From Micromonospora globbae (GTDB lineage Bacteria; Actinomycetota; Actinomycetes; Mycobacteriales; Micromonosporaceae), in contig NZ_RAQQ01000014.1 of NCBI RefSeq assembly GCF_003610785.1, positions 1-64,000 of the forward strand: DNA of 64,000 bases. Reading direction: 5' to 3'. A program made the translations under genes and the position numbers. Positions 33,813 through 42,612 of the stretch are shown here, one piece after another (position 1 is the first letter of the stretch; every line of letters starts with the position of its first letter). The notes under the pieces were generated by a model. It did not search any database, had not been told where the DNA came from, and worked only from the letters and a program-made list of their open reading frames with translations.

Positions 33813-34283
33813 TCAGTCGTCCTCCACGGCGACCGGTTCCCCGCCGAGGCAGCGCAGTTTCAGCTCGTACCGTCCGGCGGCGCCCTCGAAGCGGACCTCG
33901 ACGTCGTCGTCGGGGCCCCGGTCGGCGTCGCGCGCCCGGAAGCCCTGGGCCGGCGACCACGAGACCAGCCGGATCCCCTCGGGCGTGCACTCGGCGACCG
34001 CCGTTCCACCTGCCGTGGCGAAGCTGCGCCGCGCGCCGGCCGGCGGTGACGCGGCCGGCGGTGTCGCGGTGGCCGGTGCGGCCGTCGCCGCCGGCGCCCC
34101 GGTGGGCGAGGACGGTGGCGGGTCGGCGGCGAGGGCACGCGCGATCTCGTCCTCGCCGCGCACCCCGCCCGGCGTCCCGGTGATGCTCTCCCCCACCAGG
34201 CGGATCGCGCCGAGCCCGATGAGGGTGGCGACCGCGGCGGTCGCCAACCACCCGATCGACACGAGGAGCCAACGGCGGCGCAT
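33813..34283 (-). CDS. Membrane-anchored hypothetical protein
   Basis: A 156-residue protein: MRRRWLLVSIG... then a membrane helix (residues 5-30), a Pro/Ala/Thr-rich linker (about 55-85) and a small C-terminal domain with paired cysteines (AVAECTPEG, ELKLRCLGG) that could form a disulfide outside the cell. It is divergent from the two-component system gene. Function unknown. Confidence 0.65.
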   Translation of the reverse strand: MRRRWLLVSIGWLATAAVATLIGLGAIRLVGESITGTPGGVRGEDEIARALAADPPPSSPTGAPAATAAPATATPPAASPPAGARRSFATAGGTAVAECTPEGIRLVSWSPAQGFRARDADRGPDDDVEVRFEGAAGRYELKLRCLGGEPVAVEDD

Positions 34284-34373
34284 GTCGCGAGTGTGCCCGA
34301 CCGGACGTTGGCGCGGGCACATCGGGACGCTAAGGGAGGGTTAACGGTCTGCCGCGACGGCCCGCGCAGCGGC

Positions 34374-34379
34374 TAGCCT
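34374..34379 (+). promoter_or_regulatory. -10 box TAGCCT, leaderless response-regulator promoter
   Basis: Seven bases separate TAGCCT from the GTG at 34387. The upstream GGAGGGTTAACGG is too distant to be its SD. Confidence 0.5.
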
Positions 34380-34386
34380 GCGAAAG

Positions 34387-35082
34387 GTGGCCCGCCTGCT
34401 GCTCATCGAGGACGACCTCGCCATCCGGACCCCGCTGATCCGGGCGCTGCGGGAGCGCGGGCACGCGGTGGCCGCCGCCTCGACCGCCATGGCCGGCCTC
34501 CGCGACGCGCTCGACGACCGGCCCGACCTCGTCGTGCTCGACCTCGGGCTGCCCGATCTGGACGGTCGGGAGCTGCTGCGGATGCTGCGCGCCGTCAGCT
34601 CCGTGCCGGTCATCGTGGCCACCGCCCGGGACGACGAGGCGGAGATCGTGCGGGTGCTCGACGCGGGCGCCGACGACTACGTGGTCAAGCCGTTCACGGC
34701 GGCGCAGCTCGACGCCCGCGCCCGGGCGGTCCTGCGCCGCGCGCCGGGCGCCACCGGGGCGGCCGACCCGCCGCTCGTCGTGGGCGGCCTGCGCGTCGAC
34801 CCCCGGTCCCGGCAGGTGACCCTGGACGGCACGCCGGTCGACCTCACGCCGCGCGAGTTCGACCTGCTGCACCACCTCGCGGCCCGTCCCGGCCAGGTGG
34901 TCACCAAGCGCGAGTTGCTCACCGAGGTCTGGCAGATCCCGTACGGCGGTGCCGACAAGACGGTCGACGTCCACCTGTCGTGGCTGCGGCGCAAGCTCGG
35001 CGAGAGCGCCCAGGAGCCGCGCTACCTGCACACCGTGCGCGGGGTCGGCGTCCGGCTGGAGCCGCCCCGGGCCGCCGGATGA
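34387..35082 (+). CDS. OmpR-family response regulator
   Basis: A 231-residue regulator. The receiver domain has LLLIEDDLA, the phosphorylated Asp in VVLDLGLPDLDG and Lys in DYVVKPFTAAQL; a C-terminal winged helix follows (LTPREFDLLHHLAARPGQVV...VDVHLSWLRRKLGE...VRGVGVRLE). Its stop overlaps the histidine kinase start (ATGA). With the kinase and the PepSY gene just downstream it forms a likely envelope-stress or metal-sensing unit. Confidence 0.93.
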   Translation: MARLLLIEDDLAIRTPLIRALRERGHAVAAASTAMAGLRDALDDRPDLVVLDLGLPDLDGRELLRMLRAVSSVPVIVATARDDEAEIVRVLDAGADDYVVKPFTAAQLDARARAVLRRAPGATGAADPPLVVGGLRVDPRSRQVTLDGTPVDLTPREFDLLHHLAARPGQVVTKRELLTEVWQIPYGGADKTVDVHLSWLRRKLGESAQEPRYLHTVRGVGVRLEPPRAAG

Positions 35083-36401
35083 GGGCTCGGCTGGCGCTGC
35101 TGGTCGCCGCCGTCAGCGTCCTCATCCTGCTCGCGTTCCTGGTGCCGCTGGCGCTGCTGGTGCGCACCGTCGCCGAGGACCGCGCGACGGTCCGGGCCAC
35201 GGCCGACGCGCAGAGCCTCGTGCCGGTGGTCGGGACCGCCGACGAGGCGACCATCCGCCTCACCGTCGAACAGCTCGCCGCCGAGTCGGGCCGGCCGGTG
35301 AGCGTGTACCTGCCCGACGGGACGGTCCTCGGTACGCCCGTGCCCCGCACCCCGGCCGTCGCGCTCGCCGCCCGTGGCCAGAGCCTGACCGGCGAGTCGG
35401 CGTCCGGGCGGGAGGTGGTCATCGCCGTGCAGGGCCGACCGGACGGCACGGGCGTGATCCGCGTCGGCGTGCCGCGCGACCAGCTCACGGCGGGGGTCAC
35501 CCGGGCGTGGCTCGTGCTGGCGCTGCTCGGGTTCCTGCTGGTGCTCATCGGCCTGGTGGTCGCCGACCGGCTGGCCCGCACCCTGGTCCGGCCGATCGGC
35601 GCGCTGTCGGCGGTCTCGCACCGGCTCGCCAACGCCGAGTTGGACGCCCGGGTCACCCCCTCCGGGCCGCCCGAGCTGCGGGAGGTGGCCCGCGCGCTGA
35701 ACCACCTGGCCGGCCGCATCCAGGAGCTGCTGGTGCAGGAACGCGAACAGGTGGCCGACCTGTCGCACCGGCTGCGGACGCCGTTGACCGCGCTGCGCCT
35801 GGAGGCGGAGTCGCTGCGCGACCCGGAGGACGCGGCCCGGATCACCGGTGCCGTGGACGGCCTCGAACGGGCCGTCACCGGGCTGATCCGGCAGGCCCGG
35901 TGGCGGCAGACCCCCGCCGCCGGCCCGGCGGGCGCGGACGCGGCCGAGGTCGTCGGCGACCGGGTGGCCTTCTGGTCGGTGCTGGCCGAGGACACCGGGC
36001 GGTCCGTGACCCTCGACCTGGCGCCCGGCCCGATGCCGGTCGGCGTACCGGCCGACGAGCTGACGGCCGCCGTGGACGCGCTGCTCGGCAACGTCTTCGC
36101 GCACACGCCGGACGGCACCGCGTTCAGCGTGCGGCTCGCCCGCGAGGGCGGGCAGACGGTGCTGACCGTGGCCGACCGGGGCCCCGGCCTGCCGGCCGAC
36201 GCGGTCCGCCGGGGCGCGAGCGCGGCCGGCTCGACGGGACTGGGCCTGGACATCGTCCGCCGCGCCGCGCAGGCCGCGGGCGGGCGGCTGGAGCTGCGTA
36301 CGGCGCCGGGCGGCGGGGCGGAGGTGCGGGTCCTGCTCGGCCCGCCGCCGGCCCGGCCGGGCGCCACCGCGACGCTCCCGGCGCAGGCCCCGGACGCTTA
36401 A
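35079..36401 (+). CDS. Sensor histidine kinase
   Basis: A 440-residue HK. Two membrane helices (about residues 5-28 and 145-168) flank an extracytoplasmic sensor domain; then HAMP (RTLVRPIGALSAVSHRLANAE), the HisKA box LSHRLRTPLTALRLE, and an HATPase_c domain with N box NVFAHTPDGT and G boxes DRGPGLP and GSTGLGLDIV. It overlaps the regulator gene by 4 bases. Confidence 0.92.
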   Translation: MRARLALLVAAVSVLILLAFLVPLALLVRTVAEDRATVRATADAQSLVPVVGTADEATIRLTVEQLAAESGRPVSVYLPDGTVLGTPVPRTPAVALAARGQSLTGESASGREVVIAVQGRPDGTGVIRVGVPRDQLTAGVTRAWLVLALLGFLLVLIGLVVADRLARTLVRPIGALSAVSHRLANAELDARVTPSGPPELREVARALNHLAGRIQELLVQEREQVADLSHRLRTPLTALRLEAESLRDPEDAARITGAVDGLERAVTGLIRQARWRQTPAAGPAGADAAEVVGDRVAFWSVLAEDTGRSVTLDLAPGPMPVGVPADELTAAVDALLGNVFAHTPDGTAFSVRLAREGGQTVLTVADRGPGLPADAVRRGASAAGSTGLGLDIVRRAAQAAGGRLELRTAPGGGAEVRVLLGPPPARPGATATLPAQAPDA

Positions 36402-36483
36402 CCCGGCCTTAGCCTTCGGGCAGCGCGGCCCTATCCGCCGTGGACCGATCCTCGATGGCAGGAACCGAGGAGAGGTGGACATC

Positions 36484-37050
36484 ATGAGGCGTAGTTCGAT
36501 GATCCTTGCGTCGGCCGGCGGCGTGGCCGTCCTGGCCGTGGCGGGGGTGGCGATGGGCGTCGCCGTGGCCGACGACGGACGGTCCCCCGGCGCCGCCCTC
36601 GTCGCGGCCACCACGGCGCCGACGCCGGGCGGCAGCACCACGGCGCCGACGCCCGACGACAGCACCACGGCCCCGGCGCCGGACGACAGCACCACCGCCG
36701 CGACGCCGGGCGGCTCCTCCTCCACCGGCGGTACGCCGTCGGGGAGCACCGGACCGGCCGGCGAGTCGCGGATCGACCCGCAGCGGGCCGGCGAGATCGC
36801 CCTCGCGAAGGCCGGTGGCGGACGCATCGTCGAGATCGAGGCCGAGCAGGAGCACGGCCGTCCGGTGTGGAGTGTCGAGATCGTGTCCGGGGACGTGGAA
36901 CACGACATCGACGTCGACCGGGACAGCGGTGCCGTGCTCCGCGCGGAGCGGGAGGCCGCCGACGACGACGGTGACGACGACGGGCGCCACGACGGCTCGC
37001 ACGACGATGACGATGACGATGACGACGACCGGCACGGCGACGACGACTGA
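36484..37050 (+). CDS. Exported PepSY-domain protein with acidic tail
   Basis: A 188-residue protein: signal sequence or anchor (MRRSSMILASAGGVAVL...), a Thr/Pro/Asp-rich linker of near-repeats (TTAPTPDDS type, residues about 35-85), one PepSY domain (DPQRAGEIALAKAGGGRIVEI...DIDVDRDSGAVL) and an Asp/His-rich tail of about 30 residues (runs of D with H). The tail could bind divalent metal. ATG 36484 is set by GGAGAGG upstream. PepSY proteins are typical partners of this class of two-component system. Confidence 0.82.
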   Translation: MRRSSMILASAGGVAVLAVAGVAMGVAVADDGRSPGAALVAATTAPTPGGSTTAPTPDDSTTAPAPDDSTTAATPGGSSSTGGTPSGSTGPAGESRIDPQRAGEIALAKAGGGRIVEIEAEQEHGRPVWSVEIVSGDVEHDIDVDRDSGAVLRAEREAADDDGDDDGRHDGSHDDDDDDDDDRHGDDD

Positions 37051-37142
37051 GCGGCGTCCGCGGCCCACCGCCCGACCGGCGGTGGGCCTGCCGGCGTCCC
37101 TCGTCGGACCGCGTGGCCCTGTCACCGCGCGACCCGTCCGCC

Positions 37143-37148
37143 TACATT
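37143..37148 (+). promoter_or_regulatory. -10 box TACATT, leaderless promoter
   Basis: It ends 5 bases before the ATG at 37154, with CTGTCA 18 bases upstream as a weak -35. No SD. Confidence 0.45.
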
Positions 37149-37153
37149 GAACT

Positions 37154-38251
37154 ATGGAGCCCGCCCACGGGGGTCGGGCGGCGGAACCGGTCTACCGCCC
37201 CATCCTCGCCTGTCGGCGGGGCGAGCTGGAGGCGTTGGGTCATCTCGACGTCACCGTCGCCCCGCTGGTCGCGCCGATCCTCGACATCGACATCCTCGAC
37301 GCGTCCGTACCGGACGCTCTCGCCCGGCTTCCCTCGGGACTCGTCCCCGCCGTCGACGTGAGCCGGCTGCCCGACGCCCGCGAGACCGAGCTGGTGCGCT
37401 GGGGCGTACCGCTGGTGCCGGTCGTGGGTCTCGGCGAGAGCGACCGACGGCTGGTCGCGCACGGGGCGGCGGCCCGGGCGTACGCGCGGCGGGCGGTGAT
37501 CCGCCTGCGCACCCGGCGGGACCGCTCGGGCCCGGACGCGACGACCGCGGCCGTGGAGCGGATCTGGCGGTTCACCCGGACGGCGCCGGAGCAGTGCGAC
37601 CTCCTCGTCGACGCGGGCGACGTGTGCTGCCCCGCCGACCTGCGGGAGGCCGAGTGGCGCATCCGGCGGCTGCTGGACTGGTCACGCCGGTACGCCTGGC
37701 GGTCGGTGACCGTGGCGTCGGGCGGCCTGCCGCCGACCCTGGCCCGGCTGCCCACCGACGAACCCGTCCGGCTGGAACGCTGGGACTGGCAGCTGTGGGA
37801 GCGCGTCGCCGACCGCGACGTGGGCTACGGGGACTACGGCGTCGGGTCGGCCCAGGGCGGTGCCGGGCAGCCGGGCGACCGGCTGCCCACGATGTGCTAC
37901 ACCACCGACGGCGCCTGGTGGGTGTACCGCTGGTCGCGGCGGGGTGGCCGGGGCGACGACCGGGTGGCGGACCTGTGCCGCACCCTCGTCTCCGCGCCGC
38001 ACTGGCCCGTCGCCGGGGCGGCGTTCTCCTGGGGCGACCACGAGATCCTGCGCCGGGCACGCCGGGTCGCCGGCGCGGGCTCGGCCAGCGCCTGGACGGC
38101 GTGGAGCACGTCCCACCACCTGGCGCAGGTGCTGACGGACCTGCGGTACGCAGGCCCGGACGGCCGGCCGCAGTGGAACGGTGTGAACACGGCGGAACGC
38201 CGCCGGTCGTCCCGGCCGTCACGCGGCGGGGACGCCCGGCGGGCGGGTTAG
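37154..38251 (+). CDS. Beta family protein (phage T4 beta protein type)
   Basis: A 365-residue cytosolic protein that opens with VYRPILACRRGELEALGHL, the signature of the T4 'beta protein' family (Beta_protein), with DLLVDAGDVCC and MCYTTDGAWWVYRW further on. Members occur in phages and scattered in bacteria, often near mobile or defence genes; the biochemical role is not established. Here it stands alone between a PepSY gene and a HesB-like gene. Confidence 0.72.
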   Translation: MEPAHGGRAAEPVYRPILACRRGELEALGHLDVTVAPLVAPILDIDILDASVPDALARLPSGLVPAVDVSRLPDARETELVRWGVPLVPVVGLGESDRRLVAHGAAARAYARRAVIRLRTRRDRSGPDATTAAVERIWRFTRTAPEQCDLLVDAGDVCCPADLREAEWRIRRLLDWSRRYAWRSVTVASGGLPPTLARLPTDEPVRLERWDWQLWERVADRDVGYGDYGVGSAQGGAGQPGDRLPTMCYTTDGAWWVYRWSRRGGRGDDRVADLCRTLVSAPHWPVAGAAFSWGDHEILRRARRVAGAGSASAWTAWSTSHHLAQVLTDLRYAGPDGRPQWNGVNTAERRRSSRPSRGGDARRAG

Positions 38252-38264
38252 GAGCCGGGGGGCG

Positions 38265-38280
38265 GCGCCCCGTGGGGCGC
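38265..38280. terminator. Short hairpin between convergent genes
   Basis: GCGCCCC-GT-GGGGCGC, 14 bases after the beta-family stop, with more G/C pairing outside the core. Confidence 0.4.
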
Positions 38281-38291
38281 GCCCCGCCGGG

Positions 38292-38573
38292 TCACTGCTT
38301 CTCGGTGAAGCCGAACTGCACGATGCCCTGGTCGTCGACGGTCGCGTCGACCGAGGCGTCGCCGAGGATCTCCGCGGCGTCGGCGTCCAGGAAGATCCGC
38401 GCGCCCTGGTTGTCCACCACGTGGTCCCCCTGCGTCGGGCCCGCGACCAGCTCGACGGTGAGCGAGCCCGCGGAGGCGTCGGCGGCGATACGCACCCCGC
38501 CGTCCTCGCCGACGTCCTGCTGGTTGGCCAGGTCACGGATGACCAGGACGGCGTTGTCGGTCATGGTGAGCAT
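38292..38573 (-). CDS. HesB/IscA-like protein lacking all cysteines
   Basis: A 93-residue protein of the Fe-S biogenesis (A-type carrier) fold: LTMTDNAVLVIRDLANQ, GGVRIAADASAG, LELVAG-like strand and GARIFLDADAAEIL follow the family layout. A-type carriers bind Fe-S through three cysteines (C...CGCG); this protein has none. It should therefore not carry a cluster. The start follows GAGGAGTTCCACC. Strongly acidic. Confidence 0.72.
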   Translation of the reverse strand: MLTMTDNAVLVIRDLANQQDVGEDGGVRIAADASAGSLTVELVAGPTQGDHVVDNQGARIFLDADAAEILGDASVDATVDDQGIVQFGFTEKQ

Positions 38574-38762
38574 GGTGGAACTCCTCGTGGCTTCTCTCGG
38601 ATCGCGGTCGGAACGGCGCAGACCGGTGATCGGCCCGCGTCCGGGGTACACGTGGGAGGCGATCGGGCGACATCCGTTGTCGTCGCCGCGTCGGGGCAGG
38701 TGAAAGGGCCCCCTCACCGCCTACGGTGCCCCCCTCCGGGCGATCCGTCAAATAGAGCCCGA

Positions 38763-39836
38763 TCAGTCGAGGACGGCGGCCCGCGTGAGCAGCGCGCGGA
38801 TTTCCCGCACCGCCGCGCGTCCGGCCCGGTTGGCGCCGACGGTGCTCGCGGACGGCCCGTACCCGATCAGGTGAATCCGCTCGTCGGCGACCACCCGCGT
38901 ACCGTCCATCACGATTCCGCCGCCCGGCCCGCGCAGCTTCAGCGGGGCGAGGTGGTCGAGCGCGGCCCGGAAGCCGGTGCACCAGAGGATCGTGTCGGCG
39001 GCGACGAAGCGGCCGTCGGCCCAGGCGACGCCGTCGGGCGTGATTCGGTCGAACATGGGTAACCGCTCGAGCACACCCTGCTCGCGGAGCCTTCGGACCT
39101 CCGGGGTGACCGGGAGTCCGGTCACCCCGACGACGCTGGCCGGCGGGCGACCGGCCCGCACCCGGGCCTCGACGAGGGCGACCGCGGCCCGGCCGTGCTC
39201 CGGGGTGAACTCGATCTCGCGGAAGTCGGGCGGGCGCCGGCTGACCCAGGTGGTGTCGGCGGCGACCGGGGAGATCTCGCCGAGCAGTTGGACGGCCGAC
39301 GTGCCGGCCCCGACCACCACCACGCGCCGTCCGGCGAACTCGTCCGGCCCCCGGTAGTCGGCGGTGTGCAGTTGCCGGCCGCGGAACGAGGACCGGCCCG
39401 GGTAGTGGGGCCAGAACGGCCGGCTCCAGGTGCCGGTCGCGTTGATCAGGGCGCGCGCCGTCCACCGGCCGCGGTCGGTGCGGACGTCCAGCCGGCCGTC
39501 GGGCAGCGAACGGACCGCCTCGACACGGACCGGACGCTCCACGGCAAGCCCGAACTCCCGCTCGTACGCGGCGAAGTAGTCGCTGACCACCTCGGCCGCC
39601 GGCCGGTCCGGCGCGGCGGCGGGAAACGGCATGGCGGGCAGGTCGTGGAAGCCGTGGACCCGGTCCACGGTCAGCGTCGGCCACCGGTGCCGCCACGCGC
39701 CGCCGGGTCCGTCGTCGGCGTCCAGGATCACGAACCCGGTTCCGGGGGTGAAACCGGCCCTGCGCAGGTGGTAGCCGGCGGAGAGGCCGGCCTGACCGGC
39801 GCCGACCACCACCACGTCGACCGAGCGGGCGTCCAT
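38763..39836 (-). CDS. Flavin-containing monooxygenase-like oxidoreductase
   Basis: A 357-residue FAD/NADPH protein. First Rossmann motif VVVVGAGQAGLSAGYHLRRAG at the N-terminus, second RVVVVGAGTSAVQLLGEI in the middle, a WPxxxxxPGxxxFxGxxxHTxxY-like stretch, and a WCTGFRAALDHL end motif. These fit the class B flavoprotein monooxygenases (YpdA/CzcO-like). The ATG at 39836 is preferred; a frame extends further upstream. Divergent from the S13 peptidase gene. Substrate unknown. Confidence 0.85.
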   Translation of the reverse strand: MDARSVDVVVVGAGQAGLSAGYHLRRAGFTPGTGFVILDADDGPGGAWRHRWPTLTVDRVHGFHDLPAMPFPAAAPDRPAAEVVSDYFAAYEREFGLAVERPVRVEAVRSLPDGRLDVRTDRGRWTARALINATGTWSRPFWPHYPGRSSFRGRQLHTADYRGPDEFAGRRVVVVGAGTSAVQLLGEISPVAADTTWVSRRPPDFREIEFTPEHGRAAVALVEARVRAGRPPASVVGVTGLPVTPEVRRLREQGVLERLPMFDRITPDGVAWADGRFVAADTILWCTGFRAALDHLAPLKLRGPGGGIVMDGTRVVADERIHLIGYGPSASTVGANRAGRAAVREIRALLTRAAVLD

Positions 39837-39989
39837 GCCAGGTGCAACAACCGGGCGGGCGCGCCTCTGCCCCCGGTGCGGCGTTCCGCCGCTCACAGTC
39901 CCCACGGACCGGCTCGCTCACGGTGCTCGGACTGCCCGGCGCCCGCGGACTCATGGCGGAAACCTTCGGCCAGAGACCTTTCCCGGCGA

Positions 39990-39995
39990 TAATCT
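39990..39995 (+). promoter_or_regulatory. -10 box TAATCT upstream of the S13 peptidase
   Basis: Located 18 bases before the ATG at 40014, in an AT-richer stretch (GATAATCTTC). Confidence 0.4.
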
Positions 39996-40013
39996 TCGTG
40001 ACAGCATCGGCGC

Positions 40014-41594
40014 ATGCATCGTCGTCTCTTCCCCCGGACGCTCGCGCTGGTCGCGATGGTCGCCGTCGCGGCCACCGCCGGCGCCCCCGGCGCGACCGCC
40101 GAGGCCCCACCACCCTCCGTCACCCGGCTGAACGCGACCCTCGACGCGATCCTCGCCGACGCCCGGCTGGACGGCGCGCAGGCGTCGGTGGTCGTCGCCG
40201 ACGTGGCCACCGGCCAGACGCTCTACGACCGCAACGGCGACCGGCGGCTGGTGCCCGCCTCCAACACGAAGCTGCTCACCTCCACGGCCGCCATGGCGCT
40301 GCTCGGGCCGGACCACCGGTTCACGACCGACGTACGGACCAGCGGCAAGCGCCGGGCGGGCGTCGTCTCCGGCAACCTCTACCTGCGCGGCGGCGGCGAC
40401 CCGACCATGCTGGCCGCCGACTACGACGCGCTCGCCGCACAGGTGGCCGCCTCCGGCGTACGGGTGGTGACCGGCAACCTGGTCGCGGACGACACCCGCT
40501 ACGACAGCACCCGTCTCGGGCCGGACTGGACCTGGGACGACGAGCCCTGGTACTACGCCGCACAGGTCTCCGCCCTGACCGTCGCGCCGGACACCGACTA
40601 CGACGCCGGCACGGTGATCGTCCACGCCGCGCCCGGCCGGGCCGGCGCCGCACCCGTGCTCACCACCACCCCGCCGACCAGCTACCTGCGCTTCGACAAC
40701 CGGGCGACCACCGTCGCCGACGGGGAGACGTCGATCTCCTTCGAGCGCGAGCACGGCGGCAACACGGTCGTCGTGACCGGCCAGATCGCGGTGGGCGACG
40801 AGCCGGCCAGCGACTGGGTGACGGTCTGGGAGCCGACCGGCTACGCGGCCGACGTCTTCCGGGCCGCGCTGAAGCGGCACGGCGTACGGGTGCTCGGCGC
40901 GACGGTGCTCGGCCGACCCACCCCGTCCGGGGCGACCGCCGTGGCCCGCCACGACTCGATGCCGCTGGCCGAGCTGATGGTGCCGTTCCTCAAGCTCTCC
41001 AACAACGGCCACGCCGAGGTGCTCACCAAGGAGATCGGCGCGGTGGCCCGCGGGTCCGGCACCTGGTCGGCCGGGCTCTCGGCCATCGCCGGGTACGTCG
41101 CCGGCGCGGGCATGGACACCGGCACGCTGCGGCAGCGGGACGGCTCCGGCCTCTCCCGGCGCAACCTCATCCCCGCCGGCGAGTTCGTCGACCTGCTCAC
41201 CGCCGTGCGTTCCGAGCCCTGGTTCGACGCGTGGTACGCGGCCCTGCCGATCGCCGGGCAGGCCGAGCGCTTCGTGGGCGGGACCCTGCGCAGCCGGATG
41301 CAGGGAACGCCGGCCGCGGGGAACGTGCACGCCAAGACCGGCAGCCTCACCGGGGTGTCGGGCCTCTCCGGCTACGTCACCGACGCCGACGGCCGGGTGC
41401 TGGCCTTCTCGATCCTGTTGAACAACTACCTGGCCTCCTCCGTGAAGGGGCTGGAGGACCAGATCGCCATCGCGCTCGCCACGCACAGCGAGGCGAGCGC
41501 GCGTACGGCGCGGGTGGCGCCGCCCGTGGCCCCCGCGGCACCAGCGGCGCCCGAGGGGCTGGAGTGCTCCTGGGTCAAGCCGATCGCCTGCTGA
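40014..41594 (+). CDS. dacB: D-alanyl-D-alanine carboxypeptidase/endopeptidase (PBP4, S13)
   Basis: A 526-residue exported penicillin-binding protein. Signal peptide at residues 1-30; SxxK motif Ser83-Asn-Thr-Lys86 (PASNTKLL), SxN in LKLSNNGHAEVL and KTG in HAKTGSLTG. The usual S13 insert domain lies between SxxK and SxN. It trims or cleaves peptidoglycan stem peptides outside the membrane. A Pro/Ala-rich tail ends in a Cys pair region (LECSWVKPIAC). Confidence 0.93.
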   Translation: MHRRLFPRTLALVAMVAVAATAGAPGATAEAPPPSVTRLNATLDAILADARLDGAQASVVVADVATGQTLYDRNGDRRLVPASNTKLLTSTAAMALLGPDHRFTTDVRTSGKRRAGVVSGNLYLRGGGDPTMLAADYDALAAQVAASGVRVVTGNLVADDTRYDSTRLGPDWTWDDEPWYYAAQVSALTVAPDTDYDAGTVIVHAAPGRAGAAPVLTTTPPTSYLRFDNRATTVADGETSISFEREHGGNTVVVTGQIAVGDEPASDWVTVWEPTGYAADVFRAALKRHGVRVLGATVLGRPTPSGATAVARHDSMPLAELMVPFLKLSNNGHAEVLTKEIGAVARGSGTWSAGLSAIAGYVAGAGMDTGTLRQRDGSGLSRRNLIPAGEFVDLLTAVRSEPWFDAWYAALPIAGQAERFVGGTLRSRMQGTPAAGNVHAKTGSLTGVSGLSGYVTDADGRVLAFSILLNNYLASSVKGLEDQIAIALATHSEASARTARVAPPVAPAAPAAPEGLECSWVKPIAC

Positions 41595-41602
41595 CCGCCC
41601 CG

Positions 41603-41631
41603 GGGCTCCCGGCCGTCACGGCCGGGAGCCC
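41603..41631. terminator. Perfect hairpin at the convergent ends of dacB and the CRND-family gene
   Basis: GGGCTCCCGGCCGT / ACGGCCGGGAGCCC around one central base; it overlaps the stop codon of the minus-strand gene. Confidence 0.7.
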
Positions 41632-41963
41632 GCCGGTCGGGCGCCGGGTCGCGGGGGCAGCGGTGCCGCCGGGTCGCCGCGCTCGATGAGAGCGGCGATG
41701 TCGGCGTCGGCCAACCCGCGCAGCGCCAGCACCCGGGCGCCCCAACGGTGCAGGCGGCAGGGGTGCGGGTTGGCGTCGTTGCGGCAGACGGTCCCGCCGG
41801 ACCAGCTCCGGGGCGCGTGCACCACCACGGCCCGGACCGCGAACTGGGCGTCCTCGCCGGTGACGTACGGCGGCATCGGGATCTCCCGGAGCAGGTCGCC
41901 GGGCGCCTCGGCGGCACCGGTCGGCGCGTCGGGACGGACGCGGTGCACGGTACTGCTGCTCAC
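41616..41963 (-). CDS. Conserved hypothetical, CRND/CRLHRWG family, copy A
   Basis: A 115-residue protein of unknown function. It contains QFAVRAVVVHA, then VCRNDANPHPCRLHRWGARVL and a helical end with LADADIAALIERGDP. The 171-residue product of 49366-49881 has the same motifs in the same order, so the two are paralogues. Two conserved cysteines plus two histidines could bind metal. GTG 41963 is chosen for GGAGG upstream. Confidence 0.7.
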   Translation of the reverse strand: MSSSTVHRVRPDAPTGAAEAPGDLLREIPMPPYVTGEDAQFAVRAVVVHAPRSWSGGTVCRNDANPHPCRLHRWGARVLALRGLADADIAALIERGDPAAPLPPRPGARPAGSRP

Positions 41964-42049
41964 TGCACAATCCTCCACACGGGACGGTCGGACCGGGACA
42001 GCAGAAAGCTACGTCGCCGCCGGTGCGGAGTGACGGACAAACTGTCCCG

Positions 42050-42487
42050 TCAGACACGTTCCAGCACGACCACCGGGATCTCCCGGTCGGTGCGGGCCTG
42101 GTAGTCGTCGTACGCCGGCCAGATCTTCGCCATCGTCTCCCACATCCGGGGCTTCTCCTCGGGCGTGGCGGTGCGGGCGCGGGCCGTGAACCGCTCCGCG
42201 CCGACCTGCACCTCGGCCCGGGGATCGGCCAGGAGGTTGAGGTACCAGGCCGGGTGCCGCGGCGCGCCGCCCTGCGAGGCGACGACCAGGTAGTCGTCGC
42301 CGTCGCGGCCGTAGATGAGGGCGGTACGGCGCAGGGCGCCGCTGCGGCGGCCCCGGGTGGTGAGCAGCAGCGTGAACACACCCGGCCGCCACTCGTGGCC
42401 CTCGGCCCCGTCCGTGGCGACGTACCGGTGGATGTGCTCGGCGACCCAGCTCGCGGGGCTGTCCAGCACCTGCTCCCCAGCGGTCAT
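42050..42487 (-). CDS. Deazaflavin (F420)-dependent nitroreductase-family protein
   Basis: A 145-residue Ddn-like split-barrel protein. Characteristic stretches: FTLLLTTRGRRSGALRRTALIYG, YLVVASQGGAPRHPAWYLNL, and the C-terminal WPAYDDYQARTDREIPVVVLER. Such enzymes transfer hydride from F420H2 to quinones or xenobiotics and are membrane-associated or cytosolic. ATG/GTG near 42487 fits the family length. Confidence 0.9.
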   Translation of the reverse strand: MTAGEQVLDSPASWVAEHIHRYVATDGAEGHEWRPGVFTLLLTTRGRRSGALRRTALIYGRDGDDYLVVASQGGAPRHPAWYLNLLADPRAEVQVGAERFTARARTATPEEKPRMWETMAKIWPAYDDYQARTDREIPVVVLERV

Positions 42488-42532
42488 CGCGCGGCTCCCT
42501 TCCGATCCTCGACGGTCGATGTGCCCACGCTA

Positions 42533-42554
42533 CCCCCGGCCACCGGTCCGGGGG
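42533..42554 (-). terminator. Hairpin downstream of the membrane-anchored lectin-like gene
   Basis: CCCCCGG, 8-base loop containing ACCGGT, CCGGGGG; modest stem. Confidence 0.35.
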
Positions 42555-42612
42555 CGCTGATCGCCGGGGGTGCCCGGCAGCGGCGTCACGGTCGCCGCCG
42601 CGGCCGGCGGGG

